Source: Capnocytophaga canis
Lineage (GTDB): Bacteria > Bacteroidota > Bacteroidia > Flavobacteriales > Flavobacteriaceae
Reading direction: 5' to 3'
NCBI RefSeq assembly: GCF_000827555.1
Contig: NZ_CDOI01000002.1
Span: 1-59,977, forward strand
DNA: 59,977 nt
Part shown: in pieces, positions 25,343 through 34,234 of the stretch
How the letters are laid out: each line of letters starts with the position of its first letter
How positions within the stretch are numbered: position 1 is the first letter of the stretch
The notes under the pieces: model-generated
Seen by the model: the letters and a program-made list of their open reading frames with translations, nothing else
Database searches by the model: none
Told to the model about the DNA's origin: nothing
Made by a program: the position numbers and the translations under genes

Positions 25343-26824
25343 ATGATGAAAAATTGCATTTATTCTTTGACAATGGTGCTTCTACTGGGAATATTAGTAC
25401 CTGCACAAGCACAGGTTTTGGATCGTCTGGCTAAAAAAGTTAACAGCAAGATAGACAATCAGGCGAGTAAAACAACTGACAGAAATAGAACTAGTACTAC
25501 TCCTGGAAAAACCTATTACGTGAGTGCTACTAAGGGTAGCGTACGTGCCGATGGACTTAGTAAAGACAAACCGCTGAAAGACTTACAAAAAGCCATTGAT
25601 TTGGCTGAGGAAGGCGATGTTATTTTAGTAGCCGAAGGCAATTACTTAGGTAATATGGACAGAGGCTACATCGAATGTGGAAAATTCGGTAACGGTGCCG
25701 ATAATGGGAAATTCTTGAAGTTCTACGGAGGGTATTCCTCTGATTTTTCTGAGCGTAATCCAGTAAAATATATTACCAAAATTCAGCCCAATGCCTCCAT
25801 ACCCAAAGGAATCGGTTCGGCTTTGTTTCACATTACGGCACGTCGTGCTTATGGCGACAAACGTCCGGCAGGTGAGGTAGTGGTTGACGGATTTACTTTT
25901 GACGGAGGTGAGTACATTCTCTACTACAAACCCGATGTAAAAGATCCACGCACCGGAACGCCCAACGCTGAGGTAGAAACCGGAATGCTCGTTCACCCTG
26001 ACGCTTTGGCAGGAAATGCTATGGGCGTAAATAAACACGATTGGCGTGCGCTACATCTTACCGTTGAGGGCAATGTAAAGGTGCAAAACTGTGTGTTTGT
26101 CAATTGTCGGAATTTCGGATTGCAAGGCGGAATGGGAGCAGGGCATATTGAAGTGAGTAATAACGTTTTTGTTGCCAATCGTTATGCGGCTTGTGAAATA
26201 TGGGGAACATTGGCAGCAGGTAGAGAGGGCGAAATTTCGTTTGATTTTCATCATAATACGGTACTTTTCAGTTGGCCTATTACCAAAGAATTCGAAACGA
26301 TGGGGCAAGGCTTCCGTTTTATGAATGGTATCCGTACTATCAATGTGTATAACAACATTTTTGCTTTCAATTCGCGTTGTGGCGTGGAACGTTGCCGATA
26401 TGAAAATAAAAAAGAACTCGAAAAACTGAAACAGAGTAATCTTTATGATAATTATTTCTTAGGTAATATGTACGACCTTGAAATATGCGACAGCTCTCGA
26501 CCGATCAATGTACCTGCATCACGTATTGAAGAGGCGGAAGAAATCGGGCCAAAATACGAAGGTAATAAAGAAATGCCTTTCAATGAGGCTTTTATTGCTG
26601 CCATTGATGCACCATACTTAAAAGGTTTTACAGGACTAAAAATATCAACCACAGAAAGTTATGATGCTAATTCTTCGGCAAATCAACTAAATCGCTTTTT
26701 AGGATTAAATCAGCAAGGAACGAGCACTACCCGCGTAACGATGTTTGCTAACAGATATCCGTGGCAAAAAGCCCGAAAATTATTTGGTGTAGTCAAAGGA
26801 TACGGAGCGCAAGAAATTAAGTAG
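25343..26824 (+). CDS. Secreted right-handed beta-helix protein
   Basis: 493 residues (ATG at 25343 or 25346). Signal peptide with core about 7-20 and cleavage near AQAQ. After a Thr/Ser-rich linker the sequence TYYVSATKGSVRADGLSKDKPLKDLQKAIDLAEEGDVILVAEGNYLGN is the standard start of DUF1565/pectate-lyase-like beta-helix proteins. Helix coils with Asn/Val ladders follow (VKVQNCVFVNC, IEVSNNVFVANR, INVYNNIFAFNS). Such folds bind or cut polysaccharides, but no catalytic pattern was recognised. First gene of a five-gene run of exported proteins; a long leader precedes it. Confidence 0.85.
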   Translation: MMKNCIYSLTMVLLLGILVPAQAQVLDRLAKKVNSKIDNQASKTTDRNRTSTTPGKTYYVSATKGSVRADGLSKDKPLKDLQKAIDLAEEGDVILVAEGNYLGNMDRGYIECGKFGNGADNGKFLKFYGGYSSDFSERNPVKYITKIQPNASIPKGIGSALFHITARRAYGDKRPAGEVVVDGFTFDGGEYILYYKPDVKDPRTGTPNAEVETGMLVHPDALAGNAMGVNKHDWRALHLTVEGNVKVQNCVFVNCRNFGLQGGMGAGHIEVSNNVFVANRYAACEIWGTLAAGREGEISFDFHHNTVLFSWPITKEFETMGQGFRFMNGIRTINVYNNIFAFNSRCGVERCRYENKKELEKLKQSNLYDNYFLGNMYDLEICDSSRPINVPASRIEEAEEIGPKYEGNKEMPFNEAFIAAIDAPYLKGFTGLKISTTESYDANSSANQLNRFLGLNQQGTSTTRVTMFANRYPWQKARKLFGVVKGYGAQEIK

Positions 26825-26933
26825 TAGGTATTAGCAGTTAGCAAATCGCAATTAGCATTTGTAACTTGGTTCTTGTTTCTTTATCCTTTTGAACTTTATT
26901 ATTTATTCTTCACATTTTAAAATTTAAGAAAAA

Positions 26934-27836
26934 ATGAAAACGATTAGCTATTTTTTGGTAGCAGTGCTCTTGCTAGGAGCTTGTAAAAATACCAAAAGTA
27001 ATAACGAAACAGAAAGTGTATCAACAGATGAGCAAAAACTCATACAAACGTTGAAAGAACAGCTCATCGCCTCGGACAATCCTTTGGAGCGTATTAAAAT
27101 AAATGTGCAGATTGCCGATTTGCAATTTAAAAACGCAAGTGAGGAAGACAAACAAAAGTTGTATTATGATATGACTACGTTTAATTGGGTGGAGTTGGAC
27201 AGAATCAATGAGAAAGAATCCGAATATTTGGAAAACTATTACAGTTATCGGTTCGATGATGAAGGCGAAGCCCGAGAGCCTCACGATTCCATCAAACAAA
27301 AAGAGAAACCTTATTTAGATGCAGGTTTGGTGTTTGAAGAGCTTGGAGAGGGGTTGGTAGAGATTGATTTTCCCGAAGATTTTTACAATAAATATGAGAA
27401 ACAATTATCGGAGGATTATCAGGAATATTTGCGTTTGGAGCGAGATGCTACAAACATTGCTCCTGATGCGGTTTTGATACTCGCTTGGGAGGATATCGCC
27501 GATTTGATTGTGCGTTACGAGGCTTATGCTGAAAAATATCCTCAAAATATTGGTCTTTTCAAAATGTTAGCAGGAAACTATGAGTTTTTGCAACAAGCGT
27601 TTGTCACTGGTACCGACAATACCCTGATTGTTGACGAAAACGGACAGCTTCTGTCGGAACTCAAAACCGAATGGTTACGTTTTAGCAAGGCTTACCCCAA
27701 AAGTCCTACCACTAAACTCATACAAATTGCTTTGGCAGAAAAGCAATATGCAGAACCGCACATATATACATTGATAGAAAAAATTAATAAAGCTCAATCG
27801 GTTTCCGATGACCCGTATATGAGCAATAAGCAGTAA
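26934..27836 (+). CDS. Lipoprotein of unknown function, cluster gene 2
   Basis: 300 residues. Signal peptide II with lipobox LLGAC (Cys17), followed by KNTKSNNETES, without the acidic surface-export pattern. The mature part is acidic and mostly helical, with repeated charged helices (DEQKLIQTLKEQL, ASEEDKQKLYYDM, AEKYPQNIGLFKMLAGNYEFL), somewhat like TPR-type helical proteins. No family recognised. It begins 109 bp after the beta-helix gene and 18 bp before the next lipoprotein gene. Confidence 0.78.
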   Translation: MKTISYFLVAVLLLGACKNTKSNNETESVSTDEQKLIQTLKEQLIASDNPLERIKINVQIADLQFKNASEEDKQKLYYDMTTFNWVELDRINEKESEYLENYYSYRFDDEGEAREPHDSIKQKEKPYLDAGLVFEELGEGLVEIDFPEDFYNKYEKQLSEDYQEYLRLERDATNIAPDAVLILAWEDIADLIVRYEAYAEKYPQNIGLFKMLAGNYEFLQQAFVTGTDNTLIVDENGQLLSELKTEWLRFSKAYPKSPTTKLIQIALAEKQYAEPHIYTLIEKINKAQSVSDDPYMSNKQ

Positions 27837-27854
27837 TTTTTAAACCTCTTAAAA

Positions 27855-28535
27855 ATGAAACAAATAGTATTAAAAATCAGCATAATTCTTTTTTCGGTGT
27901 TGCTTATTGCTTGTAAAAATCAGAGTGCAAAATCGAAAGATACTTTATCGGCATCAGAGGAGCAAAAAGTATCGCTTCCTGAGTTGAAAGCCGGTGAGGA
28001 AAACGTATTTGAAAACAATCTTTTCCGATTGGTCGATGGCGGAACTGTAGAAACTTCGGACGGAATTTATAATACATTGAAAGTACAACCCAAAAATAGT
28101 AGTATCGCCACCTTTGAAATAGAAGGAACCGTTTTAACTTTTGAAGGTGTAGTTGGCAGTACTTTATTGGTGAGTGAAGGTACTGGAACCGTGGGATTAC
28201 TTACACTTTTCGACCTTACTTCGGGAAAGGAAATCCTTCAAATAGAAAATTTTACAAGTGATGAGCTTTCGGTAGAAAATGACAACGCGTTTTATTACTA
28301 CGCCTATGATCAAGATTTACCGACAGTGGCGTGGAGTGAAGCCAAAAAGGTTTGGGAGCCTGTAAATAAGGTGCCTAAAACACTTTTAGAAAGTCAAGAG
28401 CTTAAAGACGTTGCAGAAAATAACGAAAATCTTTTTGAAGGAATGCCAATGATGGCAAAACAAAAGATACGTGTTGATATTCAGCAGAAAAAAATAATTC
28501 CACTCAATGAATATAAATGGCTCTATATTGAATAA
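27855..28535 (+). CDS. Lipoprotein of unknown function, cluster gene 3
   Basis: 226 residues. Lipobox LLIAC (Cys20), then KNQSAKSKDTLSASEEQK. The mature part is beta-rich (GGTVETSDGIYNTLKV, TFEIEGTVLTFEGVVGSTLLVSEGTGTVGLLTLFDL), which suggests a small beta-propeller-like or jelly-roll-like fold. No family recognised. It is tightly spaced with the genes before (18 bp) and after (29 bp), so an operon is likely. Confidence 0.78.
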   Translation: MKQIVLKISIILFSVLLIACKNQSAKSKDTLSASEEQKVSLPELKAGEENVFENNLFRLVDGGTVETSDGIYNTLKVQPKNSSIATFEIEGTVLTFEGVVGSTLLVSEGTGTVGLLTLFDLTSGKEILQIENFTSDELSVENDNAFYYYAYDQDLPTVAWSEAKKVWEPVNKVPKTLLESQELKDVAENNENLFEGMPMMAKQKIRVDIQQKKIIPLNEYKWLYIE

Positions 28536-28564
28536 CAATAATTTTTACTTCTAAATTGAAAGAT

Positions 28565-29140
28565 ATGAAACGATTATTGTCAATTTGGATTATGGTGCTG
28601 TTCGCTGTGCAACCTATATTCGGACAAGCTACGGCACAAAAATTCAAGAAAACATATAAAAATCAGAATGAAAGCAATGTAGCTTGGTTTGCCACTTATG
28701 TAGATGACCCTGACACTAATGGTACGAATTTACGAGAAACACCCGGCGGAAAGGTAGGTAAAGTGATTCATCCGAGTTTGGAAGAATCAAGGGTTTTTAC
28801 CGTATCCTTGTTGGAGTCGTGGGAAGGGTGGTTTCGCATTGGTCAAGAAATAGAAATTTTGGACGAAGATACCCTTGTGTTGGGCAAATCTCTGTGGATT
28901 CACGGTTCATTACTGAAAGCAAGTACCACCAATTACGATGGAGAAGTACTTTCATTTTACCAAAAACCCGACCGTAAAAGTAAGGTGGTTTTTACAGTCA
29001 ATACCGAAGTTAGTGTGTCCTTTGTTGCAATTGAACAAGGTTGGGCGAAAGTAAAATACGTTTCACCAACCCAAAAAGTGTACGTTGGGTGGATTCCCAT
29101 AGAACAATTATGTGGCAACTTTGTAACGAATTGCTCGTAA
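28565..29140 (+). CDS. Secreted SH3-like-domain protein, cluster gene 4
   Basis: 191 residues from the ATG at 28565; the frame also has a TTG at 28556. Signal peptide with cleavage near FGQA (about 17-21). The mature protein resembles bacterial SH3 domains: GTNLRETPGGKVGKVIHP matches the usual N(L/I)R-x-x-P-x-G-x-V pattern, with WEGWFRIG nearby and a second weaker copy (LSFYQKPDRKSKVVFTV, QGWAKVKYV, VGWIP). SH3b domains often bind peptidoglycan or envelope components. Operon neighbours are lipoproteins. Confidence 0.72.
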   Translation: MKRLLSIWIMVLFAVQPIFGQATAQKFKKTYKNQNESNVAWFATYVDDPDTNGTNLRETPGGKVGKVIHPSLEESRVFTVSLLESWEGWFRIGQEIEILDEDTLVLGKSLWIHGSLLKASTTNYDGEVLSFYQKPDRKSKVVFTVNTEVSVSFVAIEQGWAKVKYVSPTQKVYVGWIPIEQLCGNFVTNCS

Positions 29141-29197
29141 TGTGAAAAAGATTACTTATTTAACTTGCGAAATTAACCATTTAAAAAATAGATAACG

Positions 29198-30064
29198 ATG
29201 AAAACCTTATTTTATATTTTTATTTCCATTTTAATGATTTCATTTTCAGGGTGTGGACAAAAAAAGACTCAAAAACAAGATACCGAAGAGATGAGTGCTG
29301 ATGAAAATGTAACTATTGAAATGAAAGTTGTTCGGGTGAGCAACGCCAAAGAGTTTGTTAATGCATTGGCGTCCCACACTGAAATTATCATCGCCGAAGG
29401 TAGCCATATCGACCTTACTCAATATATTGAAGCAGTTGTTGACGGCTCCGAGCAGCTGAATTATCGTGAACAAGAAAGTAGCTATTTCGAAATTGAAGAA
29501 ATTGGTGATGGGCATCAGTTGGTAATTTATGATATGGAAAACTTAATCATCAGAGGAGAAGGGAAAACGCCTATTCCTGTACAAGTTGCGCCAATGTATA
29601 GCTTTGTGTTTTCTTTTAAGGGAGGAACTAATATTCACATTGAAAACCTTGATGCCGGACATACCGAAGGTGGATACTGCGATGGTGGTGTTTTTCAATT
29701 TGTGAATTGTAGTAATGTCACCATTCATAAAACGGTTATGTACGGAAGCGGAACCGAAGGTATTCAAGCGATAGACTCGTACGATTTGAAATGCACCGAA
29801 TCTGTTATTAAAGAATGCACTTACAGTATTATGACTTTGGATAATATTTTCAATGCTGTTTTTGAAGATTGTAAGTTTCATAATAACAAAGAATTCACCT
29901 TGGTAAATGTTCGAAATTCTAATAACGTACAGTTTAATCGTTGCCATTTCTATGATAATGAAGGTACTTTGTTTGATTTAGGCAACCAAATAACACTGAA
30001 AGATTGCCAAATTGATCATCCCAAATCAAAATTAGGTGATATGGGAAGCTGTATTGTAGAGTGA
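29198..30064 (+). CDS. Beta-helix lipoprotein, cluster gene 5
   Basis: 288 residues. Lipobox FSGC (Cys19), then GQKKTQKQDTEE. The mature part starts with RVSNAKEFVNALASHTEIIIAEGSHIDL, a typical cap of right-handed beta-helix proteins, and continues with short coils such as FQFVNCSNVTIHKTVMYGSG, FEDCKFHNNKEFTLVNVRNSNNVQFNRCHFYDN. It is the second beta-helix protein in the cluster, but lipid-anchored and shorter than the first. A hairpin follows at 30125-30160. Confidence 0.8.
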   Translation: MKTLFYIFISILMISFSGCGQKKTQKQDTEEMSADENVTIEMKVVRVSNAKEFVNALASHTEIIIAEGSHIDLTQYIEAVVDGSEQLNYREQESSYFEIEEIGDGHQLVIYDMENLIIRGEGKTPIPVQVAPMYSFVFSFKGGTNIHIENLDAGHTEGGYCDGGVFQFVNCSNVTIHKTVMYGSGTEGIQAIDSYDLKCTESVIKECTYSIMTLDNIFNAVFEDCKFHNNKEFTLVNVRNSNNVQFNRCHFYDNEGTLFDLGNQITLKDCQIDHPKSKLGDMGSCIVE

Positions 30065-30124
30065 TAAGATATATTGCTTATTAGCAACATTCCATAAAGA
30101 GGCAAATGAACTATAATTAACAAA

Positions 30125-30160
30125 AGGCTTCAACAAAATTTTAGTAAATTGTTGAAGCCT
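30125..30160. terminator. Bidirectional hairpin between convergent genes
   Basis: Perfect 12-bp arms AGGCTTCAACAA (30125-30136) and TTGTTGAAGCCT (30149-30160) with a 12-nt loop. On the minus strand it is followed by a T-rich stretch, on the plus strand it is not. It separates the secreted cluster from the convergent SCO-like gene. Confidence 0.72.
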
Positions 30161-30259
30161 CTATTGGCTAAAAATCGAAAAGTAATTCATAATCACGAGA
30201 AATACGATTTTTAGTTTAGTTCTAAAAGTAGTATGTAAGAAGAAATTAATTTCGTTAAG

Positions 30260-30859
30260 CTATTCAATAAGGGATTTGATATCCTCAATAAGCATTTTAA
30301 CTTGACTATCATTCAACCCGTTGTAGTAAATAATAGGCTTTCCATCCTTTCCTTTTCTTGAAACAATATTCCCATGCTGATCAATCAAAGCAAATAATCC
30401 TGAATGCTCAAAACGGTGGATATCCCCTGCCACTTCTTCAACATGCAAGTTGAAACCTTTGTTTGACAAGTCATAAATAGCATCTACTTCACCTGTAAGA
30501 AAATGCCAATTTGCACTGGTAGCACCTTTCTTTTGGGCGTATGCTTTTAACACCTCTGGCGTGTCCTCTTCTGGATTAATTGAAAAGGAAGCAAATCCAA
30601 CGTTTTTATCTTTTAACTCATTTTGAATTTTAACCATATTGTTTGTCATTACAGGACATATGGTTGGGCAATCGGTAAAGAAAAAATCGACGACATAAAC
30701 CATTCCTGCGTAGGTTTCGTTGTTAATAGTTTGGTTGTTTTGATTAGTAAATGTAAAACTAGGAGCCTTTCCAATAGTTACAATTTCTGGTTTTTCTTTT
30801 GTTTGGCAAGCAATCATCCCTAACAGAAGAAATAAAGCATAGATTCCTCTCATTTTCAT
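30260..30859 (-). CDS. SCO1/SenC-family lipoprotein
   Basis: 199 residues. Lipobox MIAC (Cys18), then a thioredoxin fold with the copper-binding CxxxC in FTDCPTICPVM and the third ligand His in RFEHSGLFALID. SCO proteins deliver copper to cytochrome c oxidase CuA or act as thiol reductases, on the periplasmic side of the membrane. No oxidase gene is adjacent. The start could also be Met3. A -7 box (TACCTTTG, 30921-30928) is 61 bp upstream. Confidence 0.92.
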   Translation of the reverse strand: MKMRGIYALFLLLGMIACQTKEKPEIVTIGKAPSFTFTNQNNQTINNETYAGMVYVVDFFFTDCPTICPVMTNNMVKIQNELKDKNVGFASFSINPEEDTPEVLKAYAQKKGATSANWHFLTGEVDAIYDLSNKGFNLHVEEVAGDIHRFEHSGLFALIDQHGNIVSRKGKDGKPIIYYNGLNDSQVKMLIEDIKSLIE

Positions 30860-30920
30860 AAATACGTCTATAATTGTTTTATTCTATTTCTCTTACAGAT
30901 GGAAAAAGTGTAAATTCGTG

Positions 30921-30928
30921 CAAAGGTA
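30921..30928 (-). promoter_or_regulatory. Candidate -7 box for the SCO-like gene
   Basis: TACCTTTG on the minus strand; no clear -33 box. The remaining bases of the 326-bp gap up to 31185 show no gene or structure that I can support. Confidence 0.5.
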
Positions 30929-31185
30929 CGAAAAATATCTGGTTTTGATTATAAAATTTGCGGTAATTTTTGGCCATCATATTCAATTGGTAAGTGCGAT
31001 TTTATTGTTGTATTTTTTGGATGAGCTTTACCGCAGTACTATTCTCCTTATTTTCATATAGTTCTGCGGTAGCTATCCGTGGACAGGAATCTTTTTCAGA
31101 AGTTTGAAAGAAGTTTTAATTATGGTTCCATTCCTACTGTTCATTCACTTTGTATTCTTCTGGGAAGCGGTATATTACCTTTTAC

Positions 31186-31563
31186 CTATTCGCTCTTTTC
31201 GGCCAATCCTTTAAGAACCAGTTCAGCAGTGGCAGGATTCGTTGCAATTGGAATATTGTGAACATCGCAAATACGCATTAGCATCAAAATGTCGGGTTCG
31301 TGTGGATGTTTATCCAAAGGGTCGCGGAAGAAGAATACTCCCTGTACCTTACCTTCCACAATTTGAGCAGCGATTTGAGCATCTCCTCCCTTGGGGCCAG
31401 AGAGTACTTTTTCTACCTGTAATCCTGCATTTTGAGCATGTTGCCCTGTAGTTCCTGTAGCAATGATTTGAATGTTTGCTGAGTGCAAGGTTGTTAAATT
31501 TTTCATCAAAAAGGACACCATTTCGGCCTTTTTCCCATCGTGTGCAATGACTGCTAATTTCAT
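31186..31563 (-). CDS. mgsA: Methylglyoxal synthase
   Basis: 125 residues, near the usual length. Conserved pieces: AVIAHDGKKAEMV (His/Asp/Lys of the phosphate pocket), ATGTTGQHA, SGPKGGDAQIAA (catalytic Asp region), FFRDPLDKHPHEPDI, and NIPIATNPATAE. It turns dihydroxyacetone phosphate into methylglyoxal plus phosphate, a bypass of lower glycolysis under phosphate limitation. It stands alone between the SCO-like gene and hflX. Confidence 0.95.
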   Translation of the reverse strand: MKLAVIAHDGKKAEMVSFLMKNLTTLHSANIQIIATGTTGQHAQNAGLQVEKVLSGPKGGDAQIAAQIVEGKVQGVFFFRDPLDKHPHEPDILMLMRICDVHNIPIATNPATAELVLKGLAEKSE

Positions 31564-31681
31564 ATAGTTATGTTTTAAACGTTAAACATCGTATTTAATG
31601 GAGAACTTTTCAATAATCAAGATTTCCAACGTTCACTACTGCAAATAATGGCGAAAATACATATCCATTTTTTTTCGTAGT

Positions 31682-32902
31682 TTATTCATCTTCAGAAATT
31701 TCTACAAATTCAGGATATAAAAAGTTGTTGTAAGGAAAACGCGTAATGTGGATTTCTCGCACTTTAGCATATACTTTTTCCCTAAATTCAGCCAAATTAT
31801 CCTTGTTTAGGGCAGAAATGAACAGCACATCGTCACCTACTTTGTTCATCCATGTCTGTTTCCAGTCCTCCAAGGTGAAATGTTTTTTGGTGAATTCCGT
31901 GGTTAGGTCATCATCAGCAATACTTTCATGCGTGTAAGCATCTATTTTATTAAAGACCATGATAGTAGGTTTATCAGCACTTTTAATTTCCGTCAAAATT
32001 TGATTTACAGACTGTATGTGTTCCTCAAAATTAGGATGTGAAATATCCACAATATGTAGCAACAAATCTGCTTCACGTACTTCATCTAAGGTACTTTTGA
32101 ACGATTCAATGAGTTGCGTTGGCAATTTGCGAATAAATCCAACAGTATCGCTCAATAAGAAAGGTAAGTTACCAATCACCACCTTACGGACAGTGGTATC
32201 CAAGGTTGCAAACAATTTATTTTCTGCAAAAACTTCACTTTTGCTAATCACATTCATCAAAGTTGATTTTCCAACATTGGTATATCCAATCAACGCCACA
32301 CGAACCAATGCTCCACGATTGCTACGTTGCACAGCCATTTGACGATCTATAGATGACAGCTTTTTCTTCAAAAGAGCAATCCTGTCTCGTACTATACGGC
32401 GGTCTGTTTCAATTTCCGTTTCTCCTGGTCCACGCATCCCGATACCTCCTCTCTGACGTTCCAAGTGCGTCCAAAGACCTGTTAGTCGTGGTAAAAGATA
32501 TTGATATTGAGCAAGTTCTACTTGAGTTCGTGAATAACTTGTTTGAGCCCGTTGTGCGAAAATATCCAAAATAAGCCCAGTACGGTCTAATATCTTTGCT
32601 TTCAGAATACGCTCAATATTTTTCTGTTGTGCAGGAGAAAGTTCGTCGTCAAAAATAACGGTTCCTACTCCGTTTTCTTCAACAAATAACTGCACTTCTT
32701 CCATTTTTCCTGTTCCGATAAACGTCTTAGGATTTGGTACATCCAAGCGTTGAGTGAATCGTTTTAGCACCTCGCCTCCAGCTGTATAGGTCAAAAACTC
32801 CAACTCATCCAAATATTCTTTTGATTTCTCTTCGTCCTGCGTTTGATTAATAATACCCACCAACACTACCTTTTCGTAGTTTAGGTTCATTTGTTCCAAC
32901 AT
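31682..32902 (-). CDS. hflX: Ribosome-associated GTPase HflX
   Basis: 406 residues. An N-terminal HflX domain (FDDELSPAQQKNIE; GPGETEIETDRR) is followed by the GTPase: P-loop GYTNVGKST, switch II DTVGFI, NKID, and a short C-terminal part. HflX splits stalled or heat-damaged 70S ribosomes. ATG at 32902 is used; Met5 (32890) is possible. A -7 box TATTTTTG is at 32927-32934. Confidence 0.96.
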   Translation of the reverse strand: MLEQMNLNYEKVVLVGIINQTQDEEKSKEYLDELEFLTYTAGGEVLKRFTQRLDVPNPKTFIGTGKMEEVQLFVEENGVGTVIFDDELSPAQQKNIERILKAKILDRTGLILDIFAQRAQTSYSRTQVELAQYQYLLPRLTGLWTHLERQRGGIGMRGPGETEIETDRRIVRDRIALLKKKLSSIDRQMAVQRSNRGALVRVALIGYTNVGKSTLMNVISKSEVFAENKLFATLDTTVRKVVIGNLPFLLSDTVGFIRKLPTQLIESFKSTLDEVREADLLLHIVDISHPNFEEHIQSVNQILTEIKSADKPTIMVFNKIDAYTHESIADDDLTTEFTKKHFTLEDWKQTWMNKVGDDVLFISALNKDNLAEFREKVYAKVREIHITRFPYNNFLYPEFVEISEDE

Positions 32903-32926
32903 ATCGTTTTAGTATCGAATTTTCTG

Positions 32927-32934
32927 CAAAAATA
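32927..32934 (-). promoter_or_regulatory. Candidate -7 box for hflX
   Basis: TATTTTTG on the minus strand, 25 bp before the start; no -33 box seen. Confidence 0.45.
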
Positions 32935-33014
32935 GGAAGAATATTTTTTAAAAAAACCGATTTTATTGAAAAATCGGAGAAATAAGCGTAGGGAAATATT
33001 TATAAGCTAAATTT

Positions 33015-33914
33015 CTAGCTCAAATTATGTTTTAAAGAAGCTAGTAATGTTTTAAACTGAAAATCATAGCCTAATTTTTCAAGCCTTTCGGCACGAATCC
33101 GACTCCCTTGAAGTAACAAGACGGAGGCTTCTCCAAACAAACACTGAATCAAGTATTTAGGTAAAGGAGGAAATATAATTTTACGACCAACGACCGTTGC
33201 TAATGAGTGCGTAAAATTCTTATTACTAATATGTTCGGGAGCAACAATATTAAAAACTCCAGAAGCGTTTTTTTCTTCCAATAGAAATTGAGTAACATCC
33301 ACTAAATCAGCAATATCAATCCAAGGAATGTATTGTTTACCATTGCCCAATACAGCCCCTAAACCTATTTTGGTTATGGGTAACATTTTCGATAAAATTC
33401 CACCATTTTTGCTGATAATCACACCTAACCTCAACTTTAAAACTCTGTCAGACAATATATTAAATTTATCAGCCACTGCTTCCCATTGCTGACAGACATC
33501 ACTGAGGAAATCATTTCCTTTGGGGCTGTTTTCTGTGTATATATTTTCTGTGGTTTTTGTACCGTAATAGCCTACTGCAGAGGCAGAAATGAACGTTTTC
33601 AGTCGTATGCGATGTTTCTTAAGAGCGTTTAAAAGAATTTCAGCTGATTGAACTCGGCTGTCCAATATCTCTTGCTTACGGCTTTTTGTCCATCGTTTTT
33701 CTCCAATAGAAGCACCTGCCAAATGGACGATATGTTGCACCCCGTCAAACGCCCTTTCATCGATAAAACCTGAAGAAATATCCCAACGATAATGGTTCGG
33801 TTTATTTGCTTTCCGACTGAGAAAACGAACTTCATAACTCATTTTCAAAACCTTACAAAGTTCTTTGGCAAACATTCCGTTACCTCCCGTGATTAAAATA
33901 AGTTCTTTGGACAT
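33015..33914 (-). CDS. TIGR01777-family SDR epimerase-like protein
   Basis: 299 residues. Nucleotide-binding motif ILITGGNGMFAKEL (6-19; the usual G-F-I-G is G-M-F-A here), HLAGASIGEKRWT, SASAVGYYGT, and the C-terminal DUF1731 part with LLQGSRIRAERLEKLGYDFQF. This is the family often named after SulA/YfcH, of unknown substrate; it may be an NAD(P)-dependent sugar-nucleotide or cell-wall enzyme. Single gene between hflX and tRNA-Phe. Confidence 0.88.
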   Translation of the reverse strand: MSKELILITGGNGMFAKELCKVLKMSYEVRFLSRKANKPNHYRWDISSGFIDERAFDGVQHIVHLAGASIGEKRWTKSRKQEILDSRVQSAEILLNALKKHRIRLKTFISASAVGYYGTKTTENIYTENSPKGNDFLSDVCQQWEAVADKFNILSDRVLKLRLGVIISKNGGILSKMLPITKIGLGAVLGNGKQYIPWIDIADLVDVTQFLLEEKNASGVFNIVAPEHISNKNFTHSLATVVGRKIIFPPLPKYLIQCLFGEASVLLLQGSRIRAERLEKLGYDFQFKTLLASLKHNLS

Positions 33915-34027
33915 AAAAGAGACGTTTTTGCGGTTTGTGTAAAAACAAAAACCACAGTTTAAACTGTGGTTTTTGCAATTCCTAATCCTTAAAAATATGA
34001 AAAATTTCCTCTATGAAGAAGATCTCG

Positions 34028-34100
34028 TGGTACCTCCAGGAATCGAACCAGGGACACAAGGATTTTCAGTCCTTTGCTCTACCAACTGAGCTAAGGTACC
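34028..34100 (-). tRNA. tRNA-Phe (anticodon GAA)
   Basis: 73 nt. The acceptor stem GGTACCT/AGGTACC is perfect, D arm GCTCAGTTGGTAGAGC, anticodon stem-loop AAGGA-CTGAAAA-TCCTT giving anticodon GAA, T loop TTCGATT, discriminator A. CCA is not encoded. The T stem is CCTGG/CCTGG, with a T-T mismatch in the middle. A promoter lies at 34122-34152. Confidence 0.95.
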
Positions 34101-34121
34101 AGTTGTTTTTCTTTTGCGTTG

Positions 34122-34152
34122 CAAATATAGAACCTTTTTTCAAACTGACAAA
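34122..34152 (-). promoter_or_regulatory. Promoter of tRNA-Phe
   Basis: Minus strand: TTTG (34152-34149), 19-bp spacer, TATATTTG (34129-34122), ending 21 bp before the tRNA 5' end. Confidence 0.7.
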
Positions 34153-34234
34153 ATATTTATTAAAAATATTTTGTTTTTTTTATGCTTTCTTATATAATAG
34201 CATGAAAAACAAGTGTTTGTAAAAAAAATATTTT

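Noticed and set aside
26825-26933. Separate promoter between the beta-helix gene and the first cluster lipoprotein
   Set aside because: No TAnnTTTG box with a spaced TTTG was found in these 109 bp; read-through from the upstream gene is simpler.
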